Assembly: GCF_035497915.1 (NCBI RefSeq)
Contig: NZ_DATJCS010000012.1
Span: 1 to 64,000 of the forward strand
From: Serpens sp035497915
Lineage (GTDB): Bacteria > Pseudomonadota > Gammaproteobacteria > Pseudomonadales > Pseudomonadaceae
Direction: 5' to 3'
DNA: 64,000 nt
Notes under the pieces: model-generated
Seen by the model: the letters and a program-made list of their open reading frames with translations, nothing else
Databases searched by the model: none
Told to the model about the DNA's origin: nothing
Shown: positions 34,819-42,416 of the stretch, one piece after another
How the letters are laid out: every line of letters starts with the position of its first letter
Position numbering within the stretch: position 1 is the stretch's first letter
Made by a program: the position numbers and the translations under genes

Positions 34819-36483
34819 ATGGCTCAGTACGTTTACAGCATGCATCGGGTCAGCAAGGTCGTCCCCCCGAAGCGTGAAATCCTCAAGGACATTTCCCTGT
34901 CGTTCTTCCCCGGCGCCAAGATCGGCGTGCTGGGCCTGAACGGCGCCGGCAAGTCGACCCTGCTGCGCATCATGGCCGGGGTGGACACCGAGATCGACGG
35001 CGAAGCCCGCCCGATGCCCGGTATCAAGGTCGGCTACCTGCCCCAGGAACCGCAGCTCGACCCGCAGAAGACCGTGCGCGAGATCGTCGAGGAAGCGGTC
35101 GGCGAGATCAAGGACGCCCAGGCGCGCCTGGATCAGGTGTACGCCGCCTACGCCGAGCCGGACGCCGACTTCGACGCGCTGGCCGCCGAACAGGCCAAGC
35201 TGGAAGCCATCCTGCAGGCCGCCGACGGCCATAATCTGGAGCGCCAGCTGGAAGTCGCCGCCGATGCGCTGCGCCTGCCGGCCTGGGATGCGAAGATCGA
35301 ACACCTGTCCGGTGGCGAGAAGCGCCGCGTGGCCCTCTGCCGCCTGCTGCTCTCCGCGCCCGACATGCTGCTGCTGGACGAACCGACCAACCACCTGGAC
35401 GCCGACTCGGTGGCCTGGCTGGAGCACTTTCTGCACGACTTCCCCGGCACCGTGGTGGCCATCACCCACGACCGTTACTTCCTCGACAACGTCGCCGGCT
35501 GGATCCTCGAGCTGGACCGTGGCCATGGCATCCCCTACGAGGGCAACTACTCCGGCTGGCTGGAGTCCAAGTCCGCGCGCCTGGCCCAGGAAGCCAAGCA
35601 GGAAGCCTCCCACGCCAAGGCCATGAAGGCCGAACTGGAATGGGTGCGCCAGGGCGCCAAGGCGCGCCAGGCCAAGTCCAAGGCCCGCCTGCAGCGTTTC
35701 GAGGAAATGCAGTCGCAGGAATTCCAGAAGCGCAGCGAGACCAACGAGATCTACATCCCCGCCGGTCCGCGCCTGGGCGACAAGGTCATCGAGGTGAAGA
35801 ACCTGTGCAAGAGCTACGGTGACCGCGTGCTGATCGACGACCTGTCGTTCAGCATTCCCAAGGGCGCCATCGTCGGCGTGATCGGCGGCAACGGCGCGGG
35901 CAAGTCCACCCTGTTCCGCATGCTCACCGGCAAGGAGCAGCCGGACAGCGGCAGCATCGAGATCGGCGAAACCGTGCAGATCGCCAGCGTCGAGCAGAGC
36001 CGCGAGCACCTGGCAGGCAACAAGACCGTCTGGGAGCAGGTCTCCGACGGCTTCGACATGATCAAGGTGGGCAACTACGAAGTGCCGTCGCGCGGCTACG
36101 TGGGTCGCTTCAACTTCAAGGGCGCCGACCAGCAGAAGTTCGTCAAGGACCTGTCCGGTGGTGAGCGGGGTCGCCTGCACCTGGCGCTGACCCTCAAGCA
36201 GGGCGGCAACGTGCTGCTGCTCGACGAACCGTCCAACGACCTGGACGTGGAAACCCTGCGCGCGCTGGAAGAAGCCCTGTTGGACTTCCCCGGCTCGGCC
36301 ATCGTGATTTCCCACGACCGCTGGTTCCTCGACCGTATCGCCACCCACATCCTCTCCTACGAGGACGACGGCAAGGTGGTGTTCTTCGAAGGCAACTACA
36401 CCGAGTTCGAAGCCGATCGCAAGAAGCGCCTGGGCGAGGCGGCCGCGCAGCCGCACCGCGTGCGCTACAAGAAGCTCGCCTGA
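34819..36483 (+). CDS. ettA: Energy-dependent translational throttle protein EttA
   Basis: ABC-F ATPase that binds the ribosomal E site and gates the first peptide bonds according to cellular energy. 554 residues, the family length. Two ABC domains: Walker A GLNGAGKST at about 37-45 and GGNGAGKST at about 355-363; signatures LSGGEKR at about 163 and LSGGERG at about 444; Walker B LLLDEPTNHLD at about 184 and LLLDEPSNDLD at about 466. The toe/arm and linker region has EWVRQGAKARQAKSKARLQR. No membrane helices. A strong terminator follows. Confidence 0.96.
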   Translation: MAQYVYSMHRVSKVVPPKREILKDISLSFFPGAKIGVLGLNGAGKSTLLRIMAGVDTEIDGEARPMPGIKVGYLPQEPQLDPQKTVREIVEEAVGEIKDAQARLDQVYAAYAEPDADFDALAAEQAKLEAILQAADGHNLERQLEVAADALRLPAWDAKIEHLSGGEKRRVALCRLLLSAPDMLLLDEPTNHLDADSVAWLEHFLHDFPGTVVAITHDRYFLDNVAGWILELDRGHGIPYEGNYSGWLESKSARLAQEAKQEASHAKAMKAELEWVRQGAKARQAKSKARLQRFEEMQSQEFQKRSETNEIYIPAGPRLGDKVIEVKNLCKSYGDRVLIDDLSFSIPKGAIVGVIGGNGAGKSTLFRMLTGKEQPDSGSIEIGETVQIASVEQSREHLAGNKTVWEQVSDGFDMIKVGNYEVPSRGYVGRFNFKGADQQKFVKDLSGGERGRLHLALTLKQGGNVLLLDEPSNDLDVETLRALEEALLDFPGSAIVISHDRWFLDRIATHILSYEDDGKVVFFEGNYTEFEADRKKRLGEAAAQPHRVRYKKLA

Positions 36484-36502
36484 CAGACGGTCCGGCGTGC
36501 AC

Positions 36503-36530
36503 AAAAATGGGGCCATCACGGCCCCATTTT
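36503..36530 (+). terminator. Rho-independent terminator of ettA
   Basis: AAAATGGGGCC-ATCAC-GGCCCCATTTT is a perfect 11-bp stem ending in a T-run, 20 bp after the ettA stop codon. Confidence 0.92.
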
Positions 36531-36756
36531 GGTCCTTTCCTCGCTCGTGTGCGTTTTTGCCGCACTCCCCGCTACAACCTCCCGCCTCCCGGCGCGTAGA
36601 GCGCTGCTCCGCAAGGGATGGTACGGGTGCCGATTTATAAGTTCGCACCAAAAAGTTTCATAAAAACGACATTTCGCACTTCCGTGGTGCTGGCGCGCTT
36701 GATAAAGTCACGCCCCTCAAAAATCCACGCCTTGCCTTTTCATCGGACGTCGCATT

Positions 36757-38100
36757 ATGAGCATCACTGTAGATTCCTTCCTTGAGCGTCTTAAGCGTCG
36801 CGACCCTGACCAGCCCGAATTCCACCAGGCGGTCGAGGAAGTGCTGCGCAGCCTGTGGCCCTTCCTGGAGGCCAACCCGCACTACCTCGAAGCCGGCATC
36901 ATCGAGCGCATCGTCGAGCCGGAACGCGCCATCCTGTTCCGGGTACCGTGGGTCGACGACCAGGGCCGTACCCGCGTCAACCGTGGCTTCCGCGTGCAGA
37001 TGAGCAGCGCCATCGGCCCGTACAAGGGCGGCCTGCGCTTCCACCCCTCGGTGAACCTGGGCGTGCTGAAGTTCCTGGCCTTCGAGCAGGTGTTCAAGAA
37101 CTCCCTGACCACCCTGCCCATGGGCGGCGGCAAGGGCGGTTCGGACTTCGACCCGAAGGGCAAGAGCGACAACGAAGTGATGCGCTTCTGCCAGTCCTTC
37201 ATGACCGAGCTGTACCGCCACATCGGTGCTGACTGCGACGTGCCGGCCGGTGACATCGGCGTCGGCGGCCGCGAGATCGGCTACCTGTACGGCCAATACA
37301 AGCGCCTGGCCAACGAAGCCACCTCCGTGCTGACCGGCAAGGGCATCAGCTACGGCGGCAGCCTGATCCGTCCGGAAGCCACCGGCTTCGGCTGCGTGTA
37401 CTTCGCCGAGGAGATGCTCAAGGACCAGGAAAAGGGCGGCATGGACGGCAAGCGCGTGGCCATCTCCGGCTCGGGCAACGTCGCCCAGTACGCGGCGCGC
37501 AAGGTCATGGACCTGGGCGGCAACGTGATCTCGCTGTCCGACTCCGAAGGCACCCTGTATGCCGAGGCCGGCCTGACCGACGAGCAGTGGGACTACCTGA
37601 TGGACCTGAAGAACGTCCGTCGTGGTCGCATCCGCGAAATGGCCGAGCACTTCGGTCTGCAGTTCCTGGTCGACCAGCGTCCGTGGAACCTGCCGTGCGA
37701 CATCGCCCTGCCGTGCGCCACCCAGAACGAACTGGACGCCAACGATGCCCGCATCCTGCTGAAGAACGGCTGCTTCTGCGTCGCCGAAGGCGCCAACATG
37801 CCTTCGACCCTGGAAGCCGTGGACCTGTTCATCGAGGCCGGCATCCTCTACGCGCCGGGCAAGGCTTCCAACGCCGGCGGCGTGGCCACCTCGGGTCTGG
37901 AAATGACCCAGAACGCCATGCGTCTGTCCTGGACCGCCGGTGAAGTGGACGAGCGCCTGCATGCCATCATGCAGTCCATCCACCACGCCTGCGTGAGCTA
38001 CGGCCGCGAAGAGAACGGCTTCGTCAACTACGTGAAGGGCGCCAACATCGCCGGCTTCGTGAAGGTTGCCGACGCCATGCTGGCCCAGGGCGTGGTCTGA
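36757..38100 (+). CDS. gdhA: NADP-specific glutamate dehydrogenase
   Basis: Hexameric enzyme that makes glutamate from 2-oxoglutarate and ammonium. 447 residues as expected. Substrate-site motifs RGFRVQMSSAIGPYKGGLRF, LPMGGGKGGSDFDPKG with the catalytic lysine near 126, and the GD-rich DVPAGDIGVGGREIGY are intact. The coenzyme motif reads VAISGSGNVAQYAARK. A 226-bp upstream region holds AT-rich sequence with several possible -10 elements, none convincing. A strong bidirectional terminator follows, and an exact copy of that terminator appears 1.9 kb downstream. Confidence 0.97.
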   Translation: MSITVDSFLERLKRRDPDQPEFHQAVEEVLRSLWPFLEANPHYLEAGIIERIVEPERAILFRVPWVDDQGRTRVNRGFRVQMSSAIGPYKGGLRFHPSVNLGVLKFLAFEQVFKNSLTTLPMGGGKGGSDFDPKGKSDNEVMRFCQSFMTELYRHIGADCDVPAGDIGVGGREIGYLYGQYKRLANEATSVLTGKGISYGGSLIRPEATGFGCVYFAEEMLKDQEKGGMDGKRVAISGSGNVAQYAARKVMDLGGNVISLSDSEGTLYAEAGLTDEQWDYLMDLKNVRRGRIREMAEHFGLQFLVDQRPWNLPCDIALPCATQNELDANDARILLKNGCFCVAEGANMPSTLEAVDLFIEAGILYAPGKASNAGGVATSGLEMTQNAMRLSWTAGEVDERLHAIMQSIHHACVSYGREENGFVNYVKGANIAGFVKVADAMLAQGVV

Positions 38101-38122
38101 TCACCACTCCCCGCCGGTAAGC

Positions 38123-38155
38123 GAAAAGGCCCGTGCAGCGATGCACGGGCCTTTT
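38123..38155. terminator. gdhA terminator, copy 1 of a 33-bp duplication
   Basis: AAAAGGCCCGTGCA-GCGA-TGCACGGGCCTTTT is a perfect 14-bp stem, 22 bp past the gdhA stop codon. The 33 bases from 38123 to 38155 are identical to 40035-40067. The ~40 bp after both copies also look loosely similar. Confidence 0.92.
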
Positions 38156-38300
38156 CATTTGGGGTGGCATAGTAGTCGGGAGCTGGGCTGGTCCATTTAA
38201 GTGGTCCGGAAGCCCGTGAAGCGGTCGCCCTCCAGAAGGAAACAGAACTCCCCGGAGGCGATCGATCGGTACGTCTGGATGTCACCCCAGTGAGGCAGAC

Positions 38301-38438
38301 CTAGTTGCTATCCAGAACGAATCGCAACCCTGCATTTCCCCCTTCCGGATCTATCGCAGAGAACGCTTTCTTTCTGCCAAGGCCCGGTCTGCTTGAACTG
38401 CAGAAATAGCGCCCATCGAGATAAATAATATTGCTGCT
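38301..38438 (-). other. In-frame open tail beyond the stop of the next gene
   Basis: Reading past the TAG stop codon of the upstream gene (38439-38441) in the same frame gives about 45 further sense codons ending in a second TAG at 38301-38303. The encoded text (for example NIIYLDGRYFC and IDPEGGNAGLRFVLDSN) looks protein-like. It may be the remains of a longer gene cut by a nonsense mutation, or chance. The rest of 38156-38300 shows no gene. Confidence 0.35.
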
Positions 38439-38966
38439 CTAGAGCGGCTCTTCTGGATCGGGCTTCGCTTTTAATCGGTGCTGGGTTTCAAGCGTGGTCA
38501 GTGCTCCGATTTGACTTTTCTGATCGCCGCGCAGGACGAATCTACCTTTTGGCGAATGGATAAAGATCCCAATGTTGTACTCGCCTGTAGGTAGATGCCA
38601 GTCCTGGAATAACGTGTATGTGGTGTCTTTTTTGGAGAATGATAGCTGGTAGGACCCCATCGCTTCGTTTTCGATACCGCCTCCTCTGGAATATCCGTCG
38701 AATTCGAATTCCTGCCAGGCTGTGTTGTTCAATTTGTTCGGGTGCTGGAGTTCGATTTTGTATGGCTGTCCGAATCGGTATGTCAAGTATTGTTCGGATC
38801 CGCCTTGGCAGATGGCGGCAATTTTTCTGCTGGGTAGAACTTCGAATTGGAATATGATTTTTTCACTGGCCAGGCACAGAGTTGGCTGAGACTCCGCTGC
38901 TTGGGATAGGGTGATGGCTGATATGGATAAGGCTGTAGAGATTATATTCTTTCGATATGCATTCAT
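38439..38966 (-). CDS. Exported protein of unknown function (islet gene 1)
   Basis: 175 residues from the ATG at 38966. The N-terminus (MNAYRKNIISTALSISAITL) is a signal peptide, with likely cleavage after SQA near residue 23, so the mature protein should be periplasmic. Two cysteines (in TLCLASEK and AAICQGGS) could form a disulfide. The remainder is beta-rich with alternating polar and aromatic residues. I do not recognise a family. G+C is clearly lower than in gdhA and codons are less biased, pointing to recent acquisition. The ribosome-binding site is weak. The frame continues past the stop (38301-38438), so the gene may be shortened. Confidence 0.6.
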   Translation of the reverse strand: MNAYRKNIISTALSISAITLSQAAESQPTLCLASEKIIFQFEVLPSRKIAAICQGGSEQYLTYRFGQPYKIELQHPNKLNNTAWQEFEFDGYSRGGGIENEAMGSYQLSFSKKDTTYTLFQDWHLPTGEYNIGIFIHSPKGRFVLRGDQKSQIGALTTLETQHRLKAKPDPEEPL

Positions 38967-39129
38967 ATTAAATAGAGGCTGAATGGTGGGGAGGCTTGGT
39001 ATCGTCGGGTTGCCTGTGCTGGTGCTCGGCGCCGAACCGGCGCAGCGCTGTGAGCTCGCTCTGGTAGCAGTGATTGAATGACACAGCGACACTTGCTTGT
39101 GCTTTGTGCTTTGTGCTTGGTTTGTAGGG

Positions 39130-39540
39130 CTAATTTGGAAGTATTGCGTAGGGCGTGTCACTGATGAATATATTTAGCCAGTGCTCTTTCCATTCGGGTA
39201 TGCCTATTTCAAACGCCTTCTTTTCTTTAATGAAGTCGATCCAGGTTATGCCAATGGCCTGATCATTTTCATGTGGGCGCATGTCGAGATAGGATGATCT
39301 AAATAGTGGGGTTCGGTAGCTTTTCTTTGGAGAGGAGATGCGGGTTATTTTTAAATAGGACATGTCGCCGAGTGGATTTAGAATTCCGGTCGCACGCACG
39401 TGCTCTATCAAGTAATCGCCAGATTTACTTATAACGATTGCGCTCGGCTGGCGATGATAAAGTTCTTCTGTCAGGCTGAAAAAGCTGAGTCCTAAAATGA
39501 TAAGGTATGAAATTGGGAGAGCGTATTTTTTCATTTTCAT
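39130..39540 (-). CDS. Membrane-anchored small protein of unknown function (islet gene 2)
   Basis: 136 residues; ATGs at 39540 and 39534 are both possible. One N-terminal hydrophobic segment (YALPISYLIILGLSFFSL) acts as an uncleaved anchor or signal. The rest is soluble, with a repeated basic and aromatic pattern (ISSPKKSYRTPLFRSSYLDM; WIDFIKEKKAFEIGIPEW). No family is recognised. A 60-base sample inside it, 39181-39240, has 24 G+C by hand count, far below a gdhA sample at 37741-37800 (37 of 60). Islet gene 1 begins 163 bp downstream on the same strand. Confidence 0.6.
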   Translation of the reverse strand: MKMKKYALPISYLIILGLSFFSLTEELYHRQPSAIVISKSGDYLIEHVRATGILNPLGDMSYLKITRISSPKKSYRTPLFRSSYLDMRPHENDQAIGITWIDFIKEKKAFEIGIPEWKEHWLNIFISDTPYAILPN

Positions 39541-40034
39541 TTTTAAAGTTCGAATGTGTTGGGGTGCACCCGTCGCCAGGTGTGTCGGCCGTGTTGTTCA
39601 GGACGGAGTGCTTCCAGCTGGTGACCCGCTTGCATCCGCTGCTTGCCTTTTGGACCCCGGGTCGAAGACTGATCGCAGTCGTCATGGCTGCGGCGCGATA
39701 TACGGCAGCAGCGTATCGGAACGTTCAGGTGCTGTAATTTTTGTGCGGCTGCCGATTTTAAGGCACTTCCCAGATTATTTGGTCTGCGCACATTTCCTCG
39801 GCGGCCAGTACTTTTTTCCATAATAGCTATGCAGGCATATGGGCTTGCTGAATAAAGCTTTCGTCGTCATTTCTTCTCGCTGGGGAAAGTTGGCTGATTC
39901 TGGCCATGGTTTTTTTCCTCCAACGCTTGGTTGATCTCTGCGAAATCCCCTGGTTTTCTGCGCAATGGCATTGAGGTCAGCGATGCCGATATTCTTTCCT
40001 TTCCAATAACCACCCGGCTGTGTTCGCCGATATT
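39541..40034. other. Non-coding or decayed islet segment
   Basis: About 490 bp with no convincing gene. Only short overlapping frames on both strands occur, without ribosome-binding sites. One minus-strand frame ending at 39867 reads RRKPGDFAEINQALEEKNHG near its end and could be the tail of a lost gene, but its only ATG lies inside the duplicated terminator. Base composition is intermediate between the islet genes and the chromosome. Confidence 0.4.
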
Positions 40035-40067
40035 GAAAAGGCCCGTGCAGCGATGCACGGGCCTTTT
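40035..40067. repeat. Second copy of the gdhA terminator
   Basis: Exact 33-bp match to 38123-38155, here followed by an extra T. It lies about 60 bp beyond the stop codon of islet gene 3 (minus strand), so it can terminate that gene. Together the two copies bracket the 38.16-40.03 kb segment like direct repeats. Confidence 0.9.
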
Positions 40068-40127
40068 TGTTTGGCGGCGGCGTGGTCAGGTAGCGAAGCT
40101 GGGTTGGATAACCGCGGGACGGGTGAG

Positions 40128-40502
40128 CTAATCAGTGCATTCTTCGTATTCGACCGCGTGAGCTTCGCTGAAGTTAAGGCGTTCAGGCTCATCCAGATAA
40201 GCCGAGACATTGAAGAGTTTTCGTTCGTCGACATGGTACTCAATCCATCCGATTGTGCCCGTGCCGTGCGTGTCAAAAAACAGCTTGGCCAGCACGCTGT
40301 TTCCAGTGTCATTATCAATAATCAGATTGACGTTTCTGTTGCCCACCTGGCCAAACGGGAAGTCACTGCTTCTGACCAGCTCGGTCAGATGTCCATAACA
40401 GCTTGCGTGCTCCACGGCTTGATTGTCTGGCGAATGCGAGTCGGCATGGGCGACCTTGCTGCCAATCAGGGCGAAAATCAAAATCAGCGAACATGTCTTC
40501 AT
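40128..40502 (-). CDS. Exported small protein of unknown function (islet gene 3)
   Basis: 124 residues. A clear signal peptide (MKTCSLILIFALIGSKVAHA) with AHA cleavage at about residue 20 predicts a periplasmic protein of about 104 residues. The mature part has one Cys near its start (HASCYGHL) and one at the extreme C-terminus (EEC), which could pair. It is acidic. No family is recognised; small exported acidic proteins in such islets are sometimes immunity or inhibitor proteins, but no toxin gene is present. The duplicated terminator follows. G+C is lower than in the flanking rhomboid gene. Confidence 0.62.
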   Translation of the reverse strand: MKTCSLILIFALIGSKVAHADSHSPDNQAVEHASCYGHLTELVRSSDFPFGQVGNRNVNLIIDNDTGNSVLAKLFFDTHGTGTIGWIEYHVDERKLFNVSAYLDEPERLNFSEAHAVEYEECTD

Positions 40503-40627
40503 TTTTCTGGATCGAGCTTTGCCGTAGTTTGTTATCAGGGCCTTTGATTCACATGCGGCATGAAAAAAACCGAGGTCCAGCGTGGGGTCCGCCAGACTGC
40601 CGCTGGGCGGCGCCTGCGGTCAGCCCC

Positions 40628-41713
40628 TCAGCGGCGGATGCGCGCGTAGGGTGACGACATCAGACGCACCAGCGGGTTGTGCTCGATGACCCGGCGACGC
40701 AGCAAAAGCGCGATGACCATGCCGACGGCGAAGCCGCCAAGGTGCCCCCAGTAGTCGACGCCGTCCTCGCCCACCAGCATGCCGAACAGGTTCAGGCCCA
40801 GCCAGATGAGCATGTAGTAGATCGGCGTCAGCTTGGTCTGCCAGATGAAGATCATGAAGGTCAGGCTGGCGTGGCGGAACCACAGGCCGTACATGGCGAA
40901 CAGGCCGGCAATGGCACCGCTGGCGCCCAGGCTGGGAATCTCGCTGCCCCAGTTGAACAGCAGCGAAACGGCGGACGCGCCGATGCCGCACAGCAGGTAC
41001 AGGCCGAGGAAGCGCCAGCGGCCCAGGGCGTCCTCGATGTTGTCACCGGTCAGCCACAGGAAATACATGTTGGCCGCCAGGTGCAGCAGGTTGCCGTGCA
41101 GGAAGGTCGAGGTCAGCAGGCCCCAGAGCTGTTCGCCATGCGCCATCAGATTGGGGCGGTTGGCGAACTGGACGATGAGGCTCTCCATCAGCTCCGGGTG
41201 GTTGGCGTAGCTGGCGAAGATCAGCACGTTGAGCAGGATCAGGGCCCAGGTCACCCAGGGGGTGCGGTGCGGCGGAATGTTGTACTCCACGGGCAGATGC
41301 GCCAGGAACTGGAACAGCCAGCCGACCGCGCCGGTCTTGCGGTTGACCCGGGCGAGGGCGTCGTGCAGGCGCGGCGAATGCTGGACGGCCTCGATCTCGT
41401 CATGTTCCACCCAGACGCCCTGGCACGTCGCACAGACATCCACTTCCAACGCGAAGTCCTGCAGCAGGTGCTGGTGCTTGAGCGGGCCACGGCAGTCCGG
41501 GCACTTGAGGCCGGCCGGTCCCAGCCGGTCGCCCAGATGCCGGGTGTAGTCCACCGGCTCCGCCGCGGGCGTCTGGGCAGAGAGCAGCTCGTTCAGTTTC
41601 TGCCGTTCGAACCAGAGTCCGCCGCAGGACTGGCACAGGTCGATCTCGGTGTCCTGATGAAAGGTCGGTGTCAGGAATGACGTCTTGCAGTGCGGGCAGA
41701 CCTTACGGCGCAC
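40628..41713 (-). CDS. Rhomboid intramembrane serine protease with N-terminal zinc ribbons
   Basis: 361 residues. Two zf-TFIIB-type ribbons come first: C6-x2-C9 with C27-x2-C30, and CPDC (about 71-74) with CATC. A rhomboid domain of six or more helices follows (about 150-345). The catalytic serine is in GASGAIAG (about residue 264) and the catalytic histidine in WGHLGGFAVG (about 323); the oxyanion-loop HGNLLHLAANMYFLW is intact. It should cleave membrane-spanning substrates; the cytosolic ribbons may recruit partners. Its start overlaps the upstream membrane-protein gene by 11 bp, implying translational coupling. Confidence 0.9.
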   Translation of the reverse strand: MRRKVCPHCKTSFLTPTFHQDTEIDLCQSCGGLWFERQKLNELLSAQTPAAEPVDYTRHLGDRLGPAGLKCPDCRGPLKHQHLLQDFALEVDVCATCQGVWVEHDEIEAVQHSPRLHDALARVNRKTGAVGWLFQFLAHLPVEYNIPPHRTPWVTWALILLNVLIFASYANHPELMESLIVQFANRPNLMAHGEQLWGLLTSTFLHGNLLHLAANMYFLWLTGDNIEDALGRWRFLGLYLLCGIGASAVSLLFNWGSEIPSLGASGAIAGLFAMYGLWFRHASLTFMIFIWQTKLTPIYYMLIWLGLNLFGMLVGEDGVDYWGHLGGFAVGMVIALLLRRRVIEHNPLVRLMSSPYARIRR

Positions 41714-42314
41714 GGGGCGCCTCCTCGGCGACCACTACGTCGTACCCCGCCAGGGTCCGGCCGATGTTCTGAATGTTGCCGCGCAGGCGGGGCAGTACCT
41801 GCTGTTCCATGTGGTCCAGTTGCTCGGTCAGCAGTTTGCCGGCTTGGCTGGCGCCGTAGCGCTGCTGCTCGCGCCCCTGAATGATGCGCTCGGTGGTGCG
41901 GTAGAAGCGCTGCACTTCGTTGAGGAAATAGCCGGGGGTTTCCAGGGTCTGGGGGGAGGCCTTCATGGTGTCCCAGACGAAATGGCTGATGCCGGGGTTG
42001 TTGAGCAGCAGTTCCTGCTGCGGCAGGGCGCGGCTCAGGTAGTTGGTGTTGTAGTGGCGCAGGACTTCCAGGTTTTCGGCCAGCTCGTCCGCCAGCGTCG
42101 ATTGCAGGTTGTAGCTCTGCTTCAGGCCGTTGATTTCGTCGAACACGATCGCCTGCTGCAGACCCACCCGGGCGGCCAGGAAAACGCCCAGCACGGTGGC
42201 CACGATCATCAGGGCGTTGGTGAGCCAGTAGGCGGAGCTGCGCAGCTCGCGGTGGTCCAGTTGGTTCAGGCGTCCCTTGAGGGCGCTGCCGGTCATGATT
42301 GCGCGTAATGTCAT
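41703..42314 (-). CDS. Single-pass membrane protein of unknown function
   Basis: 203 residues from the ATG at 42314, which has GGAGG four bases upstream; an upstream ATG at 42329 would sit almost at the transcription start. One membrane helix (about 26-46; LTNALMIVATVLGVFLAARV) follows a positively charged N-terminus, then a mostly helical soluble domain rich in Gln, Leu and Glu, likely coiled coil (ADELAENLEVLRHYNTNYL). No family is recognised. It overlaps the rhomboid start by 11 bp and shares its promoter, so it may be a substrate, adaptor or regulator of that protease (inference). Confidence 0.7.
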   Translation of the reverse strand: MTLRAIMTGSALKGRLNQLDHRELRSSAYWLTNALMIVATVLGVFLAARVGLQQAIVFDEINGLKQSYNLQSTLADELAENLEVLRHYNTNYLSRALPQQELLLNNPGISHFVWDTMKASPQTLETPGYFLNEVQRFYRTTERIIQGREQQRYGASQAGKLLTEQLDHMEQQVLPRLRGNIQNIGRTLAGYDVVVAEEAPRAP

Positions 42315-42339
42315 AGTGCCTCCATACATCGGGGAGGCG

Positions 42340-42367
42340 ATTATAGGGAGCCGACAGACGCGAGCAA
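42340..42367 (-). promoter_or_regulatory. Promoter of the membrane-protein/rhomboid pair
   Basis: A perfect -10 TATAAT at 42345-42340 (minus strand) has a weak -35 TTGCTC 16 bp upstream. The predicted start near 42333 leaves an ~18-nt leader with the GGAGG of the ATG at 42314. Confidence 0.5.
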
Positions 42368-42416
42368 CCGCTCTGGATCAATCTCTCTGAGCCAGTGTGG
42401 CCCCCGGGTGCGTGCC

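Noticed and set aside
36531..36756. Sigma-54 promoter for gdhA
   Set aside because: A GG-N10-GC-like spacing can be forced near 36690, but the flanking consensus bases do not match.
39507..39737. A 76-residue plus-strand frame in the islet
   Set aside because: It starts inside the antisense of islet gene 2, has no ribosome-binding site and no protein-like features.
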